A stretch of DNA of 64,000 bases, from NCBI RefSeq assembly GCF_024464185.1, contig NZ_JANHAU010000001.1, forward strand, positions 496,001 through 560,000, written 5' to 3'. The translations under genes were made by a program, and so were the position numbers. Each line of letters begins with the position of its first letter. Position 1 is the stretch's first letter. Source of the stretch: Haloarchaeobius salinus. Its GTDB lineage: Archaea > Halobacteriota > Halobacteria > Halobacteriales > Natrialbaceae. This document shows, in pieces, positions 9,268 to 18,396 of the stretch. Under the pieces are notes generated by a model. That model saw only the letters and a list, made by a program, of their open reading frames with translations, ran no database searches and was not told the DNA's origin.

Positions 9268-9525
9268 AACAGCCAGAAAGCCCCGGCAGGCTACGCTTCC
9301 GGGACTCGCTGCGGTCCTCGTTCCTGCGGTCCTTGCGTCGTCCAGGTTCGCGTAGCCTGCCGCCCCTTTCAGCCCCACCCGACCCCGACTGCACCGCACC
9401 TCACGCCTCCCCAGCCTCCTGCGGTGCTCGCTGCGCTGCGCTCCTCGTCCCTCGCACGAGTGGGGCTCGACACGCTCGCTTCGCTCGCGGTCTCGCCAGC
9501 CGCGCGCCACCCGGCTGGTCGGGAA
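9268..9525 (-). repeat. Structured dispersed repeat, family 1, copy 1
   Basis: On the minus strand this element reads: GC-rich hairpin region beginning CGGCTGGCGAGAC, then GCAGGAGGCTGGGGAGG, then CTGAAAG-GGG, a 13-bp stem (complement of 9350-9362), a conserved loop containing CGAACC, GCAAG and ACCGCAGG, the matching arm (complement of 9284-9296), then GGG-CTTTC-TGGCTGTT. The 13-bp stem is perfect. Copy 2 at 48871-49230 keeps the frame and loop but has a different stem sequence. It encodes no protein. Function is unknown; a structured RNA or a non-autonomous mobile element are the main options. Confidence 0.75.
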
Positions 9526-9574
9526 GCATCGCCACTGGCGGAGCGACGAAAACGAAAAACTCCAGAAATTCGAT

Positions 9575-9612
9575 TACTCCCCGTTGACTTCGAACTCGAT
9601 GGCTGCGCCCTG
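9575..9612 (-). repeat. Displaced copy of the thiolase 3' end
   Basis: These 38 bp match 9686-9723, the last codons of the thiolase gene (encoding [11 protein letters not shown] and most of the stop codon), with one mismatch. The gene's copy ends in TAG. This copy ends in TAA followed by TCGA. A family 2 element lies exactly between the two copies. Confidence 0.85.
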
Positions 9613-9615
9613 GCA

Positions 9616-9669
9616 CGACCACCTTTTGTCTCCCTCGCTTCGCTCGGTCGCAAAAGCTGGGCCAAAAAG
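9616..9669 (-). repeat. Gene-end element, family 2, copy C
   Basis: On the minus strand this reads CTTTTTGGCCCAGCTTTTG, a short GC hairpin with CGAGCG-AA-GCGAGG, then ACAAAAGGTGGTCG. It starts 16 nt after the thiolase stop codon and ends 3 nt before the displaced thiolase tail. The constant ends match copies A and B near 56.7 and 57.1 kb, while the hairpin differs. T-runs face both directions, so it could also terminate transcription. Confidence 0.75.
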
Positions 9670-9684
9670 TGGGAGTGAAGGCGT

Positions 9685-10875
9685 CTACTCTCCGTTGACT
9701 TCGAACTCGATGGCTGCGCCCTGACCGAAGCCGACGCAGAGCGTCGCCAGGCCGAGGCCGCCTCCGCGCTTGCGGAGCTCGTGGATGAGCGTCACTGGCA
9801 GCCGGGCACCGGAGGCACCGAGCGGGTGGCCGATGGCGATTGCGCCGCCGTTGACGTTGAAGATGTCCTCGTCGATGCCGAGCTCCTCGCGGGCGTACAC
9901 CGTCTGGGAGGCGAACGCCTCGTTGAGCTCGACGAGGTCGTACTCCTCGATGTCGCGGCCGTTACGTTCGAGCAGGCCGCGCGTGGCCGGGACCGGACCG
10001 ATGCCCATGACGGTGGGGTCGACGCCGGCGACGTTGTTCATGCCGACCTCGGCGAGGATCTCGAGGTCGTGCTCCTCGGCGAACTCCTTCGAGGTGACGA
10101 GCGTGGCCGCTGCACCGTCGGAGATCTGGCTGGAGTTGCCGGCCGTGATGTCCTTCATGAACGCGGGCGGGAGGCTCTGGAGCGTCTCGAAGTCGGTGTC
10201 GGGCCGGATGCCCTCGTCCTCGGTGATGGTGCGGACCTCGGTCTCGACGGGCTCGCCCTCGTCGTCCTCCTCGACGGTGACCTCGGCCTCGATGGGGATG
10301 ATCTCGTCCTCGAAGCGGCCCTCCTCGGTGGCGGCGGCGGCGCGCTGGTGGCTCTGGACGGCGTAGCGGTCCTGGGCCTCGCGCGAGATGTCGAACTCGT
10401 CGGCGACCTTCTCGGCGGTCATGCCCATCTGGAGCTCGACCATGTTGTACAGCTCCTGGAACGCCGGGTGGAAGTTCCGGCTCTCCATCCCGCCGCCCAT
10501 CGGCACGCGGGTCATGTGCTCGAAGCCGCCCGCGATGATGCAGTCGCGGTTGCCCGCCGCGATGGCATCAGAGGCGGAGATGACCGCCTGCATCGAGGAG
10601 GCACACCAGCGGTTGATGGTCGTCGCGGGCACACTCTCGCCGAGTTCGGACATCAGGGCGATGATGCGGGCGACGTTGTTGTCCTGCTCGCCGCGCTGCT
10701 GGGCGCAGCCCCACATCAGGTCGTCGACGTCCGCGCCGGAGAGGTCGTTCTCGGCGAGGATCTCGTCGATGAGGGGGACGGAGAGGTCCTCGCCGCGGGT
10801 GTTCTCGTAGACGCCACCCTGGCGACCCTGGGGTGTCCGGTACGCTGCCGCGATGACGGGCGTGTGTCCTGGCAT
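9685..10875 (-). CDS. Acetyl-CoA C-acyltransferase (thiolase)
   Basis: The 396-residue thiolase has the three expected catalytic residues: acyl-accepting Cys91 (RWCASS), His350 ([13 protein letters not shown]) and Cys380 (LCVGFGQG). It cleaves 3-ketoacyl-CoA or condenses two acetyl-CoA. The ATG at 10875 is preferred over one at 10899 because [15 protein letters not shown] is a normal thiolase N-terminus and a TTTAAG box lies about 28 nt upstream. The two long-chain acyl-CoA ligases nearby make beta-oxidation the likely role. Its last 38 bp are repeated downstream beyond a small structured element. Confidence 0.95.
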   Translation of the reverse strand: MPGHTPVIAAAYRTPQGRQGGVYENTRGEDLSVPLIDEILAENDLSGADVDDLMWGCAQQRGEQDNNVARIIALMSELGESVPATTINRWCASSMQAVISASDAIAAGNRDCIIAGGFEHMTRVPMGGGMESRNFHPAFQELYNMVELQMGMTAEKVADEFDISREAQDRYAVQSHQRAAAATEEGRFEDEIIPIEAEVTVEEDDEGEPVETEVRTITEDEGIRPDTDFETLQSLPPAFMKDITAGNSSQISDGAAATLVTSKEFAEEHDLEILAEVGMNNVAGVDPTVMGIGPVPATRGLLERNGRDIEEYDLVELNEAFASQTVYAREELGIDEDIFNVNGGAIAIGHPLGASGARLPVTLIHELRKRGGGLGLATLCVGFGQGAAIEFEVNGE

Positions 10876-11064
10876 ACCTGTAGCGTGGGCAGGCACCACC
10901 TTAAATCACGGCTGAACGGGCAGTAATCGTGCCGGGAGTTTATTCGACCCGTCAACGAGCGGCCGGAATCGTTCCAGCCACCCGACACCGAGTCGGAATC
11001 CGACGGTCCTCCCGGTGAACGGAACCCAAAAAGGGTTTAGGCACGCTCTCGCTGGAAGCGAGTA

Positions 11065-13452
11065 ATGACCGACGACCCCACGCCGCCCTCCAGCCGTCCG
11101 GCGGACGCGGTCCGCACCGACGGCGGGTCGTCGTCCCCCTCGACGGACGACCGGGACGAGGCCGACGGCCGCGACGGGCCAGCGGAACACGACGAGGTCG
11201 ACGAGCCCACAGGAGAGGACGAGACACCGGGTGAGAGCGCCGACGAGCGGACGGACGACGACGAGTGGGACGAGTGGACCGCCGGGACGGTGAGCGAGGA
11301 CACGCCCACCGACGAGCCCGACGACGAGCAGCCGACGGGCGACGACGCAGCGACCGACGACCCCGAACCGGACGAGCTCGCGGGCAACGACGACTACCCG
11401 TGGTCGTCGAGCAACCGCACGCTCGGCGCGCTCGTGCTCGTCGCCGTGGCCGGCCTCGCCGCGCGGCTGGTGTGGCTCGGCGAGCGGCTCGTCCACCAGG
11501 ACGAGGGTCGGGTCGCCTACTGGGTGGTCCGCTATCTCGAGACCGGCGCGTACGAGTACCGCCCCATCGTCCACGGCCCGTTCCTCTTCCACGTCGACAG
11601 GTACGTCTTCCAGCTGCTCGGGCCGTCGGACTTCAGCGCGCGGCTTCCGGTCGCCATCCTCGGTGCCATCCTGCCGCTCGCGGCGTGGCTCTACCGGAAG
11701 CACCTGCGGGACACCGAGGTCGTCGCACTCGGGCTGTTCCTCGCGTTCAACCCGGTCCTGCTGTACTACTCGCGGTTCATGCGCTCGGACATCCCGCTGG
11801 TCGTGTTCGTCGCGTTCACCGTCGGGTTCTTCCTGCGGTACTACGACGAGCGCCAGCGTCGGTACCTCGCCGCCGGGGTGGCGACGCTCGCGCTCGCGAT
11901 GACGACGAAGGAGAACGCGCTGCTCTACCCGGTCTGCTGGCTCGGGGCGGCCGCGCTCCTGCTCGACCACCGGCTGTTTCGTGCGCCGGTGACCGACGAC
12001 CTGACGGTCTGGGGCGTCCTCGTCGACTACCTCGACTGGGTGCTGCCGTTCGACCTTCGCGGGTCGTGGAACACGCTCACGGCGGGGAACGTGAACGGGC
12101 TCGTCGACCGCCACATCGACTGGTGGCGGACGGGCTGGACCGCCGTCGCGGTCGCGGTCGGCCTCGTCGTCGAGTTCTTCGCCATCATCGTGCTGTTCTA
12201 CGCGCCCCGCGGCGGCGGCTACACGAAGCAACACGCCGCAGGTTGGCCCGGTCCGGAACAGGCCGGCCAGAACATCGGGCTGTGGAACTCGCTCGGCCAG
12301 CTCGCCGGCGGCGACCCCGACATGTTCGTCGCGGTCGTCCGGGAGGCCATCGTCGGCTCGTGGGAGGAGTTCACCGGCCAGTGGGCGAGCGACCACGGCA
12401 ACTCCTACCTCTCGTTCTTCGAGCACTACGTGAACGTGCTCGAAGCGGCGGCGCTCGTGCTCTGTGCGTTCGCCGTCATCGGGTTCGTCGTCGACCGCTA
12501 CAGCAGCGACGGCCCCCGCGACCTCGTCGCACTCGCGTCGTACTGGGGCTTCGTCAGCGTGCTCGGCTACCCCATCGCGACGGACATCCGCGCGGGCTGG
12601 GCGACGACCCACGCCATCATCGCGCTCGCCATCCCGGCGGCGGTCGGCCTCGCCATCGTCTTCCGCTGGGGCATCGAGTCGTTCACCGACGACGACCCCG
12701 TCGGCGTCGCGCTGACGGTCGTCGTCCTCCTGCTCGTCTCCGGGCAGGTCGCCACGACGGCGGTCGGGCTGGTGTACGTGAACGACCAGGACCCCGACAA
12801 CATGCTCGTGCAGTACGCCCAGTCCTCCAGCACGGACCTGAAGGACAGCCTGCAGGAGGTCGAGCGCATCGGCCGCGAGCAGGGTGGCCCCGACGACGTG
12901 GACGTGCTGTTCTACGGCAACGAGTACTACACGTCGAACCTGAGCGACGACTTCCAGCCACCGGCCTCCAGTGGCTACTACGAACGCCGGACGCTGATGT
13001 GGTACATGGAGATGTACCAGTACCGCGCGAACCAGACCGACGGGGAGAGTTTCGTCTACGACACGGCCATCACGCTCCGGCAGGTCAACCGGACGAACGC
13101 ACCGGTCGTCGTCGCCATCGGGAACGGCTCCAACGGCGATGACGCGGAGGACATCCACCGGTGGCTCATCGAGGAGGGGTACGAGCCACGCGAGTTCCAG
13201 CGCTTCGCGACGGTCAACCGGACGGACGAGGGGCTCGGACCGGGGACGCCGTTCATGATCTACGTCAACGAGTCGGCGCTGTCCGAACCGGCAGACGTGC
13301 CGGCACCCGAGCAGTCGAACGCGGTGGGACCCGTCTCGACGGCACCCACCGACCGGCTGCAGACGGCGGCCCGGACCGTCGCCGTGGACGACTGGCTCCG
13401 ACGCGCGGCGCGACCGGCCCGAGCGCGCGGGTCGCCTGTTCTCGGCGCGTAA
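11065..13452 (+). CDS. Agl23-type (TIGR03663-like) multispanning membrane protein
   Basis: The 795-residue protein begins with about 115 disordered acidic residues, followed by about 11-13 hydrophobic helices. The first loop after helix 1 has HQDEGRVAYW, with the acidic pair typical of GT-C membrane glycosyltransferase folds, and a later RFMRSDIP motif near residue 235. The pattern matches the haloarchaeal family named for flippase-associated Agl23, linked to N-glycan lipid carriers. A soluble C-terminal domain follows from about residue 585. The promoter region has AACCC/GGGTT repeats overlapping a TTTAG box about 27 nt before the ATG. No other glycosylation gene is adjacent. Confidence 0.75.
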   Translation: MTDDPTPPSSRPADAVRTDGGSSSPSTDDRDEADGRDGPAEHDEVDEPTGEDETPGESADERTDDDEWDEWTAGTVSEDTPTDEPDDEQPTGDDAATDDPEPDELAGNDDYPWSSSNRTLGALVLVAVAGLAARLVWLGERLVHQDEGRVAYWVVRYLETGAYEYRPIVHGPFLFHVDRYVFQLLGPSDFSARLPVAILGAILPLAAWLYRKHLRDTEVVALGLFLAFNPVLLYYSRFMRSDIPLVVFVAFTVGFFLRYYDERQRRYLAAGVATLALAMTTKENALLYPVCWLGAAALLLDHRLFRAPVTDDLTVWGVLVDYLDWVLPFDLRGSWNTLTAGNVNGLVDRHIDWWRTGWTAVAVAVGLVVEFFAIIVLFYAPRGGGYTKQHAAGWPGPEQAGQNIGLWNSLGQLAGGDPDMFVAVVREAIVGSWEEFTGQWASDHGNSYLSFFEHYVNVLEAAALVLCAFAVIGFVVDRYSSDGPRDLVALASYWGFVSVLGYPIATDIRAGWATTHAIIALAIPAAVGLAIVFRWGIESFTDDDPVGVALTVVVLLLVSGQVATTAVGLVYVNDQDPDNMLVQYAQSSSTDLKDSLQEVERIGREQGGPDDVDVLFYGNEYYTSNLSDDFQPPASSGYYERRTLMWYMEMYQYRANQTDGESFVYDTAITLRQVNRTNAPVVVAIGNGSNGDDAEDIHRWLIEEGYEPREFQRFATVNRTDEGLGPGTPFMIYVNESALSEPADVPAPEQSNAVGPVSTAPTDRLQTAARTVAVDDWLRRAARPARARGSPVLGA

Positions 13453-13500
13453 TCGGTGCTCCGACGGCCTTAAGCGGCCGTGGCGTCAACCTCTGGAAGA

Positions 13501-14859
13501 ATGAGTAACGCGGCGCTATCGGTCGTCGAGTTCCTGTTGACCGCCGACGTCTACACCGAGAACCGCGAGCTGGACGAGAACGACCTCCCGCCGCGGTTCC
13601 GACGCGTGTTCTACGCCGACGGCGAGGTCGAGCGACCGCTCACGGTGACGAACAAGACGGCCCGGGCGGCGACGAGTATCGACCACCCCTGGGACGCGGT
13701 CTCCGAACTCCTCTTCACCGACCGCGACGAGTTCTCCGGGAAACTGACGCTCACCCAGCCCGAGATGGCCGAGAACTGGTTCCTCGAACGGGTGGACGCC
13801 GGGGTGATACGCCGGAACCCCACCCTCGCCTGGGAGTTCGCCGACGAGTTCGACGGGGTCACCTACGAGGAGGCCCGGGAGGCCAACCGCCCCATCCAGG
13901 CCGACCGCGTCTGGATCGACTCGCTGCTCGACGAGATGTTCGAGGACGAGGAGGACGAGGAGATGCTCGACCTCGTCGACATCCGCGCGCCCGAGGAGAT
14001 CGACCAGACGCTCGACGACATCGTGCTCACCGAGGAGCAGGAGGGCGAGATTCAGAAGGTCGTCAAGGCCATCGAGCACCGCGAGTACCTCGCCGAGATC
14101 GGCCTGCGCGAGATCGGCAAGCTGCTGTTCGTCGGCCCGCCGGGCACCGGGAAGACCTCCGCCGCGAAGGGGCTGGCGTACAAGCTCGACCTGCCGTTCG
14201 TCGAGGTGAAGCTCTCGATGATCACGAGCCAGTACCTCGGCGAGACGGCCAAGAACGTCGAGAAGACGTTCGAGGTGGCAAAGCGGCTCTCGCCGTGTAT
14301 CCTGTTCATGGACGAGTTCGACTTCGTCGCCAAGACCCGCGGTGGCGACGAACACAACGCCATCAAGCGCGCCGTCAACACCCTGCTGAAGAGCATCGAC
14401 GACATCTCGCTCATCCAGGACGACGTGCTGCTCATCGGTGCGACGAACCACCCCGACCAGCTCGACGCCGCGGCCTGGCGGCGCTTCGACGAGATCGTCA
14501 ACTTCCCCAAACCCGACCACGGGATGCGTTCGGACATCCTCCGCATCATCACCCGCGCGATGGACATCGAGGAGTTCGACCCCGACGCCATCGCCGACAT
14601 CACCGAGGGCCTCACCGGGAGCGACCTCCGGCTGGTCATGCGCGAGGCCGTCCTCGACGCGCTCACCGAGGAGCGCACGACGCTGACCCAGCAGGACCTC
14701 GAGGCCGCCGTCGCCGACTTCGAGGAGCGGGACAATCTCAAGAACATGGACATGATCGAGGGCGACCACGACGCCCTGGTCGCGGGCGGCGACATCGCGG
14801 GCGACGGGTCGGGGCACGACAGCGACGAACACGATCACGATCACGGTCACGACGACTGA
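13501..14859 (+). CDS. AAA-type ATPase with histidine-rich tail
   Basis: The 452-residue AAA+ ATPase has Walker A GPPGTGKT at 212-219, Walker B ILFMDEFD at 267-274, a sensor-1 Asn (GATNHP near 307) and an arginine-finger region AAWRRFDE. The N-terminal 200 residues form a distinct domain with no family I recognise, plus an acidic stretch near 146-157. The last 20 residues are almost only His and Asp, which suggests metal binding. The fold resembles proteasome-activating or membrane-remodelling AAA proteins, but the N-domain differs from both. It stands alone in transcription. Function unknown. Confidence 0.85.
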   Translation: MSNAALSVVEFLLTADVYTENRELDENDLPPRFRRVFYADGEVERPLTVTNKTARAATSIDHPWDAVSELLFTDRDEFSGKLTLTQPEMAENWFLERVDAGVIRRNPTLAWEFADEFDGVTYEEAREANRPIQADRVWIDSLLDEMFEDEEDEEMLDLVDIRAPEEIDQTLDDIVLTEEQEGEIQKVVKAIEHREYLAEIGLREIGKLLFVGPPGTGKTSAAKGLAYKLDLPFVEVKLSMITSQYLGETAKNVEKTFEVAKRLSPCILFMDEFDFVAKTRGGDEHNAIKRAVNTLLKSIDDISLIQDDVLLIGATNHPDQLDAAAWRRFDEIVNFPKPDHGMRSDILRIITRAMDIEEFDPDAIADITEGLTGSDLRLVMREAVLDALTEERTTLTQQDLEAAVADFEERDNLKNMDMIEGDHDALVAGGDIAGDGSGHDSDEHDHDHGHDD

Positions 14860-14913
14860 GACGACGACCCCCAACCCGCGCCTTTTTCGCCCCCCAACCC
14901 AAAGCCGGAGACG

Positions 14914-15738
14914 ATGCTGGTCACGCTGCTCGGAACGGGCGACACGACGGGGACGCCGACGCCCGGCTGTGACTGCGACACCTGCCAGGCGGCCGTCGAA
15001 CGCGGCGTCGAGCGCACCCGGTTCTCGGTCCACGTCCACAACGAGCGCACCGGGGAGTCCCTGCTCGTCGACTGCAGCCCCGACTTCCGCTACCAGTTCC
15101 TCAAGAACGACGCACCCCTGCCGGACGCCGCCGTCGTCACCCACATCCACTTCGACCACCTCGACGGCCTCGGCAACGCCTACCGGCTGCTCGACGGCCT
15201 GCAGGTGCACGCGGCGAACGAGACCGACCCGGAGACGGGCGAGAGCGTCGCCGACACCGTCGACCGGAAGTACGACTACCTCGACGCGGTGACGGTGAAC
15301 CACCAGACGCCGTTCGAACCCTTCAGCACCTGCGGCTTCGAGGTGACGCTCGTCCCCGTGGCCCACCCGCCGCTGGTCTGCTACGGGCTGGCCATCGAGG
15401 ACCCCGAGACGGGCGCGAAGCTCTCCATCTCGGGTGACACGAGCTACGCGCTGGGAGAGGACTCACGGGACGTGCTTCGGGATGCCGACCTGCTGCTCGC
15501 CGACGGTATCGTGCCGGCCAGCCTCTGCAGGCACCACCCCCTCGGTGGCGACCACGCCGACGCGGACGGGGTCTTCCGCACGTTCGGCACGAAGCACATG
15601 ACCTACGAGGGGGCGCTCGCGCTGGGTGAGGACGTCGACGCCGACGTGACGCGGGTCGTCCACGCGGCGCACTTCTACCCGGTCGAGGCGGCGTTCGACG
15701 ACGCCATCGCGGTCGACGGCGAGACGTACGAGCTGTAG
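14914..15738 (+). CDS. PhnP-like metallo-hydrolase
   Basis: The 274-residue metallo-beta-lactamase-fold protein begins LGTGDTTGTPTPGC and has the Cys19-Cys21-Cys24 cluster that binds a structural zinc in PhnP-type phosphodiesterases. The active site is HIHFDHLDG (His77, His79, Asp81, His82), with further ligands in SGDTSY. PhnP family enzymes open cyclic phosphodiesters, and relatives include LipM-linked and tRNase Z-like hydrolases. No phosphonate genes are nearby, so that pathway is not implied. The ATG gives the canonical N-terminus. Confidence 0.83.
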   Translation: MLVTLLGTGDTTGTPTPGCDCDTCQAAVERGVERTRFSVHVHNERTGESLLVDCSPDFRYQFLKNDAPLPDAAVVTHIHFDHLDGLGNAYRLLDGLQVHAANETDPETGESVADTVDRKYDYLDAVTVNHQTPFEPFSTCGFEVTLVPVAHPPLVCYGLAIEDPETGAKLSISGDTSYALGEDSRDVLRDADLLLADGIVPASLCRHHPLGGDHADADGVFRTFGTKHMTYEGALALGEDVDADVTRVVHAAHFYPVEAAFDDAIAVDGETYEL

Positions 15739-15804
15739 AAGGAGACGACCGGGTGTGGGATGACGGACGCCGGTCATGGGATGGAGGCTGCTTGCGCCGC
15801 CCGT

Positions 15805-16050
15805 TCAGAGTGTCTCGCCGACGAGGTGGACGAGCGCGAACGGACTCGCGACGACGCCGACCAGCAGCGCGGCGTAGACCGCGAGGCCGACGGCGAGCGC
15901 AAGCCCGGGGACGAGCGTCAGCGCGACGGTCGCCAGCGCGAGGACGGCGACGACGGCGAGCAGGACGCGGCCGAGTCCCTGCGGGACGGTGGTGGTCTTG
16001 GGTCGGTTCTTCCGCCCGAGCGTGGTGTTGGTGGTGGTGGTGGTGCTCAT
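15805..16050 (-). CDS. Small two-helix membrane protein
   Basis: The 81-residue hypothetical protein has a Thr/Asn-rich, positively charged N-terminal segment (about residues 1-25) and two hydrophobic stretches (about 28-52 and 55-78), so it is probably an integral membrane protein. It resembles no family I can name. An A/T-rich promoter with TTATACTTATT (complement of 16083-16093) lies 33-43 nt upstream of the ATG, the strongest TATA-like box in this part of the window. That supports it as a real gene. Confidence 0.65.
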   Translation of the reverse strand: MSTTTTTNTTLGRKNRPKTTTVPQGLGRVLLAVVAVLALATVALTLVPGLALAVGLAVYAALLVGVVASPFALVHLVGETL

Positions 16051-16190
16051 CTGTTCTCATCTGTTCGTAGCACTGCCGACCCAATAAGTATAATCTGAAA
16101 AACATTTCTGTAACCTGCTGTACTGAAATTCCCTTCACCAACCGCTCCCGGGGTGGGGCGAGGGACGAGAAGACCGGACAGCGACCGCAG

Positions 16191-17099
16191 TCAGTCGTCG
16201 GCGGGAACCGGTGCCGTGCGCTCGACCTCGGACACCGCGAGGTCGTCGTCGATGGTGACCGTGAGGGACTCCCCGTCGAGCTCGATGGTCACGGTGACCG
16301 AGAAGGGGTCCGTCGAGTGAACGGTCGTCCCGTGGTCGGAGACGCACCACGGGAGCTCCCAGTACGGCGTCCCGTTGAGGTCGACGTCGTGCTCGCGGTG
16401 GAAGTGGACCACGTCGGACTGGTCGAGCAGCACGAGGCCGATGGCCGAGCAGAGCGAGTGCCCGCACTGCTGGCAGACGTGCTCGACCCGGACGTCCGAG
16501 CCGATGCAGCAGTCGCCCTCGCGCTCGACGTGGCTCGCCATCCTGCCGCTGCACTCGGGGCAGACGCCGTCGGCGGCGAGACAGTGGAGGTGACGGACGC
16601 GCTGGTCGAACGCCTGCATGACCTCGTCCCGGTCACGGTCGGTCAGCCCGCCCGGCGGGAACGGGTACTCGCCGTGGGGGTGGCCGCAGTCAGCGCACTC
16701 GATGGTGATGTTCTCGTCCTCGTAGGCGGCGACGAGCGAGCCACCGCAGGCGACGCAGTCGGCGTCGAGGCCGTGGGGCCCCCAGCGCGGGTTCTGGTTG
16801 AACTCGCCGGCGATGACCGCCCGGACGACCTTCTTGCCGGCGTAGCGCAGGTCGTAGCCGTCGTCGGTGTTCACGACGAACTGGTCGGTGAGCTGCTGGA
16901 GGTGATAGTTGAACTGGGCGCTGTCGCGCATCTCGACGGTCTCGCGGAGGTCCGAGAACCGGACCGGTCGCTCGTCGGCCCGCCAGAGCGCCTCGAGGAT
17001 GGACAGCCGCGTCTCGTTGCCCACCACCGAGAACGCCTCCGCGGGCGCGACGCACGCCTCGCACTCGTTGATGTCCGGTTTGCTGTCCGGTCTGCTCAT
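16191..17099 (-). CDS. ArsR-like HTH regulator with zinc-ribbon repeats
   Basis: The 302-residue protein has a winged-helix domain near residues 22-105 (FSVVGNETRLSILEAL, an ArsR-type opening) and then several CxxC pairs: CVAC near 114, CADC near 132, CPEC near 175 and CQQC near 205. These form two zinc ribbons. It likely binds DNA and responds to a ligand or partner through the C-terminal half, which ends in a beta-rich segment. The ATG at 17099 is chosen over 17123 because TTTACTT lies about 25 nt upstream. The first residues also hold CEAC. The regulon is unknown. Confidence 0.82.
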   Translation of the reverse strand: MSRPDSKPDINECEACVAPAEAFSVVGNETRLSILEALWRADERPVRFSDLRETVEMRDSAQFNYHLQQLTDQFVVNTDDGYDLRYAGKKVVRAVIAGEFNQNPRWGPHGLDADCVACGGSLVAAYEDENITIECADCGHPHGEYPFPPGGLTDRDRDEVMQAFDQRVRHLHCLAADGVCPECSGRMASHVEREGDCCIGSDVRVEHVCQQCGHSLCSAIGLVLLDQSDVVHFHREHDVDLNGTPYWELPWCVSDHGTTVHSTDPFSVTVTIELDGESLTVTIDDDLAVSEVERTAPVPADD

Positions 17100-17314
17100 A
17101 GACGGTAGTTCACGAGCATCCAAGTAAAGCGTTCCCTGTAGTCCGTTTTGGTACAGAAAATGACATTATCCGGACCGAGGGTTCACAAAGGATGACGGGA
17201 CCAGCCCCGGCGTGCTCTGACGAGTCGCCGCGGGCCGACCAGCGGTCGTACGGCACACCGGTCCGCGCCCACCCACTGTGCCGTCTGTTCGCCCCACGGT
17301 AGCGGTGGCCTCCC

Positions 17315-18286
17315 TCAGCCGAACCGGTCCAGCCCCGCCTGCCTGCTCGCCAGTCCGTCCGGGTCCGCCACCCAGCCGGTCCGCCCGTCCCGCTCGCCCG
17401 CCGCGTCGACCGAGGGCGGCTCACCAGCCTCGAACCCCGGACAGTCCGGGCCGCACTCGTTGCCGGGATCGACGACGCGGCCCTTCCACTCGCAGTGCGG
17501 GACGCCGCCACCGCCAGCGACGGCTTCGTCCCGGACCCACGCACAGCCCGGGAACTCGGCCACCCGCCAGCCCTTGCCGTAGGCACGCTCGGCCAGCCGG
17601 CGGCGTGCCCGGACCTTGGCCTCGGCGGTCGCGACCCGCACCTCCGTCCAGCCCGCGTGCTCCTCGACGATCTCGGTGCCGTGCTCGTCGACCGGGAGTG
17701 GCGACGCTTCCCGGACGACGGTGCGGTCCAGCGTCTCGGGGTCGAACCGCCAGACGCCGACCGCCTCGGGGATGCGGTTCAGGTGCGCCCGGGTGACGTG
17801 ACTCGCCGTCGCGAGCACCACCTCGTCGACGAGCGCCAGCCGGACGTCCTTCAGGAGCTGCGTCTCCAGGTCGCCGGGTGCGCCGAGGTCGGGCTTGTTC
17901 TCGACGGCGACGAGCCGGTCGAACCAGCCGTCCGGGTACCGACACGCCCGGCGGACGTGCTCGGCACCGGCGGTCGGGTCGCGCTCGAAGAAGCCCACGT
18001 CGACGGCCCGTTCGACGATGCCGCGGGCACGTTCGCCTGGGAGGTCGAACGCGCCGCGCCAGTCCCGCGAGCGACCGCGGCCCACGCCGCTCTCGATGGC
18101 CCGGTGGGGGATGCTCCGCTCGGTGATGGCGGCGCGGTCGTCGAACGTCGGGCCTGGTTCGACCACGACCACGTCGAGCACCCGCCGGGCGCTGTGGACG
18201 CCGCCGCCGAGCTGTCGCGCGAGCACCCCGTCGACGTCGCGCTCCAGGCTGGCACAGAGCCGCTGTTCGAACGCGAATTCGCGCAC
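17315..18286 (-). CDS. DUF5787-like protein
   Basis: The 323-residue protein begins VREFAFEQRLCASLE, which I recognise from haloarchaeal DUF5787 proteins. The middle has WFDRLVAVENKPDL, reminiscent of nuclease-like folds with an acidic-Lys pair, and the C-terminus has a Cys cluster (CGPDCPGF). The GTG at 18286 is chosen because a TTTTAG box (complement of 18309-18314) lies 23-28 nt upstream, a leaderless promoter. The longer ATG frame at 18397 would run through that box and into the divergent neighbour. Function is not known. Confidence 0.72.
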   Translation of the reverse strand: MREFAFEQRLCASLERDVDGVLARQLGGGVHSARRVLDVVVVEPGPTFDDRAAITERSIPHRAIESGVGRGRSRDWRGAFDLPGERARGIVERAVDVGFFERDPTAGAEHVRRACRYPDGWFDRLVAVENKPDLGAPGDLETQLLKDVRLALVDEVVLATASHVTRAHLNRIPEAVGVWRFDPETLDRTVVREASPLPVDEHGTEIVEEHAGWTEVRVATAEAKVRARRRLAERAYGKGWRVAEFPGCAWVRDEAVAGGGGVPHCEWKGRVVDPGNECGPDCPGFEAGEPPSVDAAGERDGRTGWVADPDGLASRQAGLDRFG

Positions 18287-18396
18287 AGGTGGCGTTGGCC
18301 TCGCGGGGCTAAAAGTCCGTCTCCGAGCGACGTCGACTCGCCACGGACCGGCGTCGTTGGGGTAGCTATTTCTGGGCGACGGGAGAACGACGGGCA

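Larger units (their letters stand above)
9109..9684. other. Gene-free stretch with two structured elements
   Basis: No credible gene lies between the ABC ATPase start and the thiolase stop. From right to left (the minus-strand order) it holds a family 2 element (9616-9669), a displaced copy of the thiolase 3' end (9575-9612), a short spacer and a family 1 structured repeat (9268-9525). The remaining 9109-9267 shows only the ATPase upstream region. Open frames here on either strand are Arg/Ser-rich and mirror the repeat, so I do not call them genes. Confidence 0.75.

Noticed and set aside
9241-9510. An 89-codon minus-strand frame that resembles frames in the plus-strand repeat at 48.9-49.3 kb.
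   Set aside because: The similarity is that of the structured repeat itself (LKGA..., TAGTR... derive from the conserved loop). The stem regions translate differently, which argues for selection on structure and not on protein.
17191-17301. A 36-codon frame in the gap beside the ArsR-like gene.
   Set aside because: There is no promoter at the right distance, no motif and no coding bias beyond that of GC-rich DNA.
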